This document shows, in pieces, positions 14,479 through 16,351 of a stretch of DNA of 16,351 bases; the stretch's first letter is position 1; each line of letters opens with the position of its first letter. The stretch lies in contig CAKOFP010000045.1 of assembly GCA_933226995.1 (NCBI GenBank), positions 1 through 16,351 of the forward strand, in the 5' to 3' direction. Source of the stretch: Candidatus Nitrosopolaris rasttigaisensis (GTDB lineage: Archaea > Thermoproteota > Nitrososphaeria > Nitrososphaerales > Nitrososphaeraceae). The notes under the pieces are model-generated. The model made no database searches, had not been told where the DNA came from, and worked only from the letters and a program-made list of their open reading frames with translations. The translations under genes and the position numbers were made by a program.

Positions 14479-14651
14479 AAAAAACCAAGAGAAGGATACC
14501 TAGAAAAACACAAAGAATCGTGCTTGGACAGGATCAGAAGGTGTTGACCAAACTCGTCAAACGCGTTGGCAAGAATTCTGACAACCTTGGCAGGATTTAT
14601 CTACCAGGTCACTGGATTGGAAAAAAAGTCAAGATCACGATCTTAGAATGA
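14475..14651 (+). CDS. DUF2080-like (AbrB-fold) protein
   Basis: The 58-residue basic protein begins KKTKRRIPRKTQRIVLGQDQ and ends with VKRVGKNSDNLGRIYLPGHW IGKKVKITILE. The last 30 residues carry the DUF2080 signature (VKRVGxSGRIYLPKxWIGKKVKVxLLE), which resembles the swapped-hairpin SpoVT/AbrB DNA-binding fold. Members are often labelled transposase-associated because they sit by insertion sequences in archaea. Compared with the usual form, three extra residues (Asn-Ser-Asp type insertion) lie before Gly-Arg-Ile-Tyr-Leu-Pro. The gene overlaps the upstream antitoxin-like gene by four bases, so the two proteins are made together and may form a small regulator pair. The gene is intact in a region where most else is broken, which suggests continuing selection or recent arrival. 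Confidence 0.68.
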   Translation: MKKTKRRIPRKTQRIVLGQDQKVLTKLVKRVGKNSDNLGRIYLPGHWIGKKVKITILE

Positions 14652-14719
14652 AACAACCCTAAAACACTTGATTAGTAATAGGACAATGAAGTTTGTTTCG
14701 TGAGACAGAGCGGCAAGTT

Positions 14720-14923
14720 CTAAAGGATTTGAAAAACCATATACGTCAAGTCACAGGTATGTATTGAAGCATAGGATACTAGATTAAAGGAAAATGCTAA
14801 CTGATGCGTATTATTGGAAAATGATGCTTTTAGACAATCTTCAATTTCTCTGAGGCTCTTGCATAACATGCGATTCCGGAGTTGGTCAATGCACAAGGGT
14901 AATAAAGAAAATTTGTAAATCAT
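14720..14923 (-). CDS. possible small protein or transposase remnant
   Basis: A 67-residue frame starts at ATG 14921-14923, 18-25 bases from a TATA-like TTATACATT (14940-14948). It contains IDQLRNRMLCKSLREIEDCL, a pattern reminiscent of the N-terminal segment of IS4-type transposases (SLREIxDxL), followed by KASFSNNTHQLAFSFNLVSY. The resemblance is short and I have no further transposase motif or terminal inverted repeat nearby. The opposite strand at 14700-14767 also has a plausible fragment (RETERQVLKDLKNHIRQVTG). It is adjacent to a DUF2080-like gene, which in other archaea lies by transposases; that is the main reason to mention it. Confidence 0.25.
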   Translation of the reverse strand: MIYKFSLLPLCIDQLRNRMLCKSLREIEDCLKASFSNNTHQLAFSFNLVSYASIHTCDLTYMVFQIL

Positions 14924-15002
14924 AAAGTCTGCCTGAATGTATAACTGCTACATCATCTTCTAAAACGCGATTGTAGTGCGTTGACCGTAATTAATATACA
15001 TT

Positions 15003-15205
15003 CGTCATAAAGCTGTCAGGCCAATTGAACGCAACAGCAATCTTTATTCTATAGGACAGAAGCGATGTCAAATATGTGAAATTTTCATAAACTGGGATGG
15101 ATAATGGTGTCCGTGCTGTAATTACAGCCTAGAATGAAGTCACGTAACTTAAAATCCGAATTAAAATTAAGTGCTAGAAAGTTTACTGATAATAAGATAG
15201 CTTAG
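15003..15205 (+). pseudogene. decayed small zinc-ribbon protein, copy 2
   Basis: The plus strand reads KAVRPIERNSNLYSIGQKRC QICEIFINWDG, TAA (15102-15104), WCPCCNYSL. A one-base slip at about 15131 leads to RMKSRNLKSELKLSARKFTD NKIA and TAG 15203-15205. Two knuckles are visible, Cys-x2-Cys (RCQICE) and Trp-Cys-Pro-Cys-Cys, then a basic tail: the standard layout of a small zinc-ribbon protein. The minus-strand copy at 13097-13213 shares YSIGQ, DGxWCPCC and the tail, and has CAA where this copy has TAA, so a single C-to-T change made the stop. No ATG is found in frame; a TATA-like AATTAATATAC (14989-14999) lies just upstream of the open stretch. Confidence 0.62.
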
Positions 15206-15302
15206 TTATGGTGACATTAAAGATAATTTAAAAGGATAGAATTAGTAATTATTATAGCATATCTTATCATAAGGTTAGTTATAATATTCTTAAACGCACT
15301 TC

Positions 15303-15314
15303 ATATAAAATATA
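15303..15314 (+). promoter_or_regulatory. TATA box for the His/Ser-rich exported protein
   Basis: ATATAAAATATA is 22-33 bases before the ATG at 15336 and supports that ATG over the TTG at 15321, which would lie at the predicted transcription start or before it. Confidence 0.55.
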
Positions 15315-15335
15315 ACAGCATTGCCCCAACTAGCA

Positions 15336-15737
15336 ATGTATACAAGAAAATTGGCTATCTTTGCCGTTGTGTCAGCGACGGCATTAGTGCTTGTAACGGC
15401 CAGTCTCACTGCTGGTTCCGTGTTAGCTGTAAAGACGGGCCCTAATCCTAAAAGCAAAAGCACCACCTCTCCTAGCAAAGACTTGAAAAACCTCTTTGCG
15501 TGTGAGTCTAGTGCAGCCAGGGGTCCTGGAGGACTAACTCAGGATGGGCTTGTGAACTGTTACACCCAAACATTCTCAGGTAATTCGGCAATACCAGCAG
15601 TAGCAGTAGCACCTGACGTTGGCAGTAATAGTGCAAACACCACACACCATAATAGCTCTAGTAGCCATACCCATCATCACAGCTCAGGTAAATCAAGTGG
15701 CTCACTAAGTGCAGCAGCCTTAAGTGGGTTAGGATAG
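15336..15737 (+). CDS. His/Ser-rich exported protein
   Basis: From ATG 15336 the product has 133 residues. MYTRKLAIFAVVSATALVLV and TASLTAGSVLA form a signal peptide with probable cleavage after Val-Leu-Ala. The mature part has a basic Lys/Ser segment (GPNPKSKSTTSPSKDLKN), a central region with two Cys (LFACESSAARGPGGLTQDGL VNCY) that could form a disulphide, and a His/Ser cluster (HHNSSSSHTHHHSSGKSSGS) that might bind metal. It ends LSAAALSGLG. Thaumarchaeota have many small secreted proteins with the ACxSSAARGPGGLTQxGLxNC style of core; I know of no function. A TATA box at leaderless distance decides the start. The gene is intact and lies alone; no partner is visible. Confidence 0.7.
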   Translation: MYTRKLAIFAVVSATALVLVTASLTAGSVLAVKTGPNPKSKSTTSPSKDLKNLFACESSAARGPGGLTQDGLVNCYTQTFSGNSAIPAVAVAPDVGSNSANTTHHNSSSSHTHHHSSGKSSGSLSAAALSGLG

Positions 15738-16230
15738 TAAAAATAGCATATCTAATTTCTTTATCTGAGACCACCATTTCCGATTTTTCTCTCCATAGGA
15801 GCTGGCGGTATTTTTTGGACCCATGCACAATTAGTCTATGCAGCCGCTTCTGGCGTTGCAGTGGGCTGCCAGATCAAGATTTGTATGTCGGTTGATGAGC
15901 GGCTGACTGAATCGTTGGCTTCGTTAGCGCATAAGGTACTGACACTACTGCTACTAGTCGTACTGGGTAATTCGGCTGCGACACTCAACCCGCCTTAAAT
16001 TGGAAATATTTTTTATTCTGGAGTTTACCGTTGTTATTCTGAAATCTCATTTGTAGCATAACATAATCACAATCATTGTATTCTCTGTTTAGTTGGAAGA
16101 TTTAATGCATCGACAATATTGTCTTGGAAAAGGTGTTGTTAATAAATAAGGACGAAAGGTATCGATATCGACATAGTTTTGCGGTTAGTGGGAGTAATCT
16201 AATCTAATCTAATCTAACCTAAGCTATGCT
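15738..16230. other. 493-base gap with a start-less open stretch and a short tandem repeat
   Basis: Plus-strand positions 15756-15995 are open (for example IGAGGIFWTHAQLVYAAASG, and LASLAHKVLTLLLLVVLGNS before TAA 15996-15998), GC-richer than the surroundings, without ATG. The minus strand over the same bases is also open (VAAELPSTTSSSSVSTLCAN), so I cannot decide which, if either, was coding. Beyond 16000 the DNA is A/T-rich and ends with the pentamer repeat. Confidence 0.3.
16195..16224. repeat. TAATC pentamer tandem repeat
   Basis: Four perfect TAATC units are followed by TAACC and TAAGC, 30 bases in all. It lies just past the stop codon of the converging minus-strand gene. Confidence 0.85.
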
Positions 16231-16351
16231 CTATGAGGCTTTTCTAGGTGGAGCGTCGTTTGCTAACATTCTAATGTCTTCCGGTGTTGGTTCGGTTTCC
16301 CTCTCAAACTTGGCACTGACTAGTCCACTGGGAGCAGCTACATATACGGAA
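16231..16351 (-). CDS. C-terminal end of an unidentified protein (partial)
   Basis: The minus strand is open from the window edge to TAG 16231-16233, giving 39 residues: SVYVAAPSGLVSAKFERETE, then PTPEDIRMLANDAPPRKAS. The Pro/Glu-rich, helix-forming tail with regular codon use looks like a genuine protein end. The start and most of the gene lie outside the window, so I cannot name it. The pentamer repeat follows directly after its stop. Confidence 0.55.
   Translation of the reverse strand, partial: SVYVAAPSGLVSAKFERETEPTPEDIRMLANDAPPRKAS

Noticed and set aside
1..16351. Stop-codon reassignment to explain the many in-frame stops.
   Set aside because: All three stop codons appear inside the remnants, frameshifts and deletions accompany them, and the intact genes end normally with TAA, TAG and TGA.
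1..16351. CRISPR array, complete insertion sequence, rRNA or integrase.
   Set aside because: No regularly spaced direct repeats, terminal inverted repeats, transposase catalytic motifs or RNA gene signatures were found on either strand.

Overview
The window looks like a piece of an ammonia-oxidising archaeon of the Nitrososphaera/Nitrosocosmicus type (Thaumarchaeota, group I.1b). This rests on the low GC, the archaeal TATA boxes placed 20-35 bases before start codons (leaderless or nearly leaderless mRNAs), the ferredoxin type, the orphan response regulators, the TRAM and small zinc-ribbon families, and secreted Asn/Ser/Thr-rich proteins with single signal peptides. The assignment is made from protein character alone. 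There is no rRNA or ammonia-oxidation gene to confirm it.

Only about a third of the window is intact coding sequence. Intact genes: a HAD hydrolase (475-1188), an exported C-terminally anchored protein (1802-2557), a small zinc-ribbon-like protein (5712-5882), a ferredoxin (6874-7167), an Asn/Gln-rich exported protein and a large Ser/Thr-rich Ig-like surface protein in tandem (9656-11501), a PsbP-like lipid- or cell-surface protein (12357-12971), a two-gene operon of an antitoxin-like protein and a DUF2080 (AbrB-like) protein (14365-14651), a His/Ser-rich exported protein (15336-15737) and the 3' end of an unidentified gene (16231-16351).

Much of the remaining 'intergenic' DNA is not empty. 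Read with in-frame stops and single-base shifts allowed, it holds a series of decayed genes: a four-helix membrane protein (3349-3834), two response regulators (4504-5221), a conserved fragment resembling a family B polymerase tail (5315-5632), a TRAM-domain protein (6059-6293), a 50-residue protein with three internal stops (6384-6548), an unknown 90-residue protein (7480-7754), an acyl-CoA dehydrogenase with two frameshifts (7990-9228), a membrane protein (11796-12121), a cation diffusion facilitator with stop, frameshift and internal deletion (13273-14058), and two homologous zinc-ribbon proteins (13097-13213 and 15003-15205).

Several of these still carry a TATA box at leaderless distance from the old start, and three have the ATG followed by a stop within the first five codons. 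One stop can be checked inside the window: the two zinc-ribbon copies read GGA CAA TGG and GGA TAA TGG at the same place, a C-to-T change. The best reading is an accessory region under relaxed selection. No metabolic pathway is encoded as a unit; the intact genes that share a theme are the exported surface proteins on the plus strand between 9.6 and 15.7 kb.
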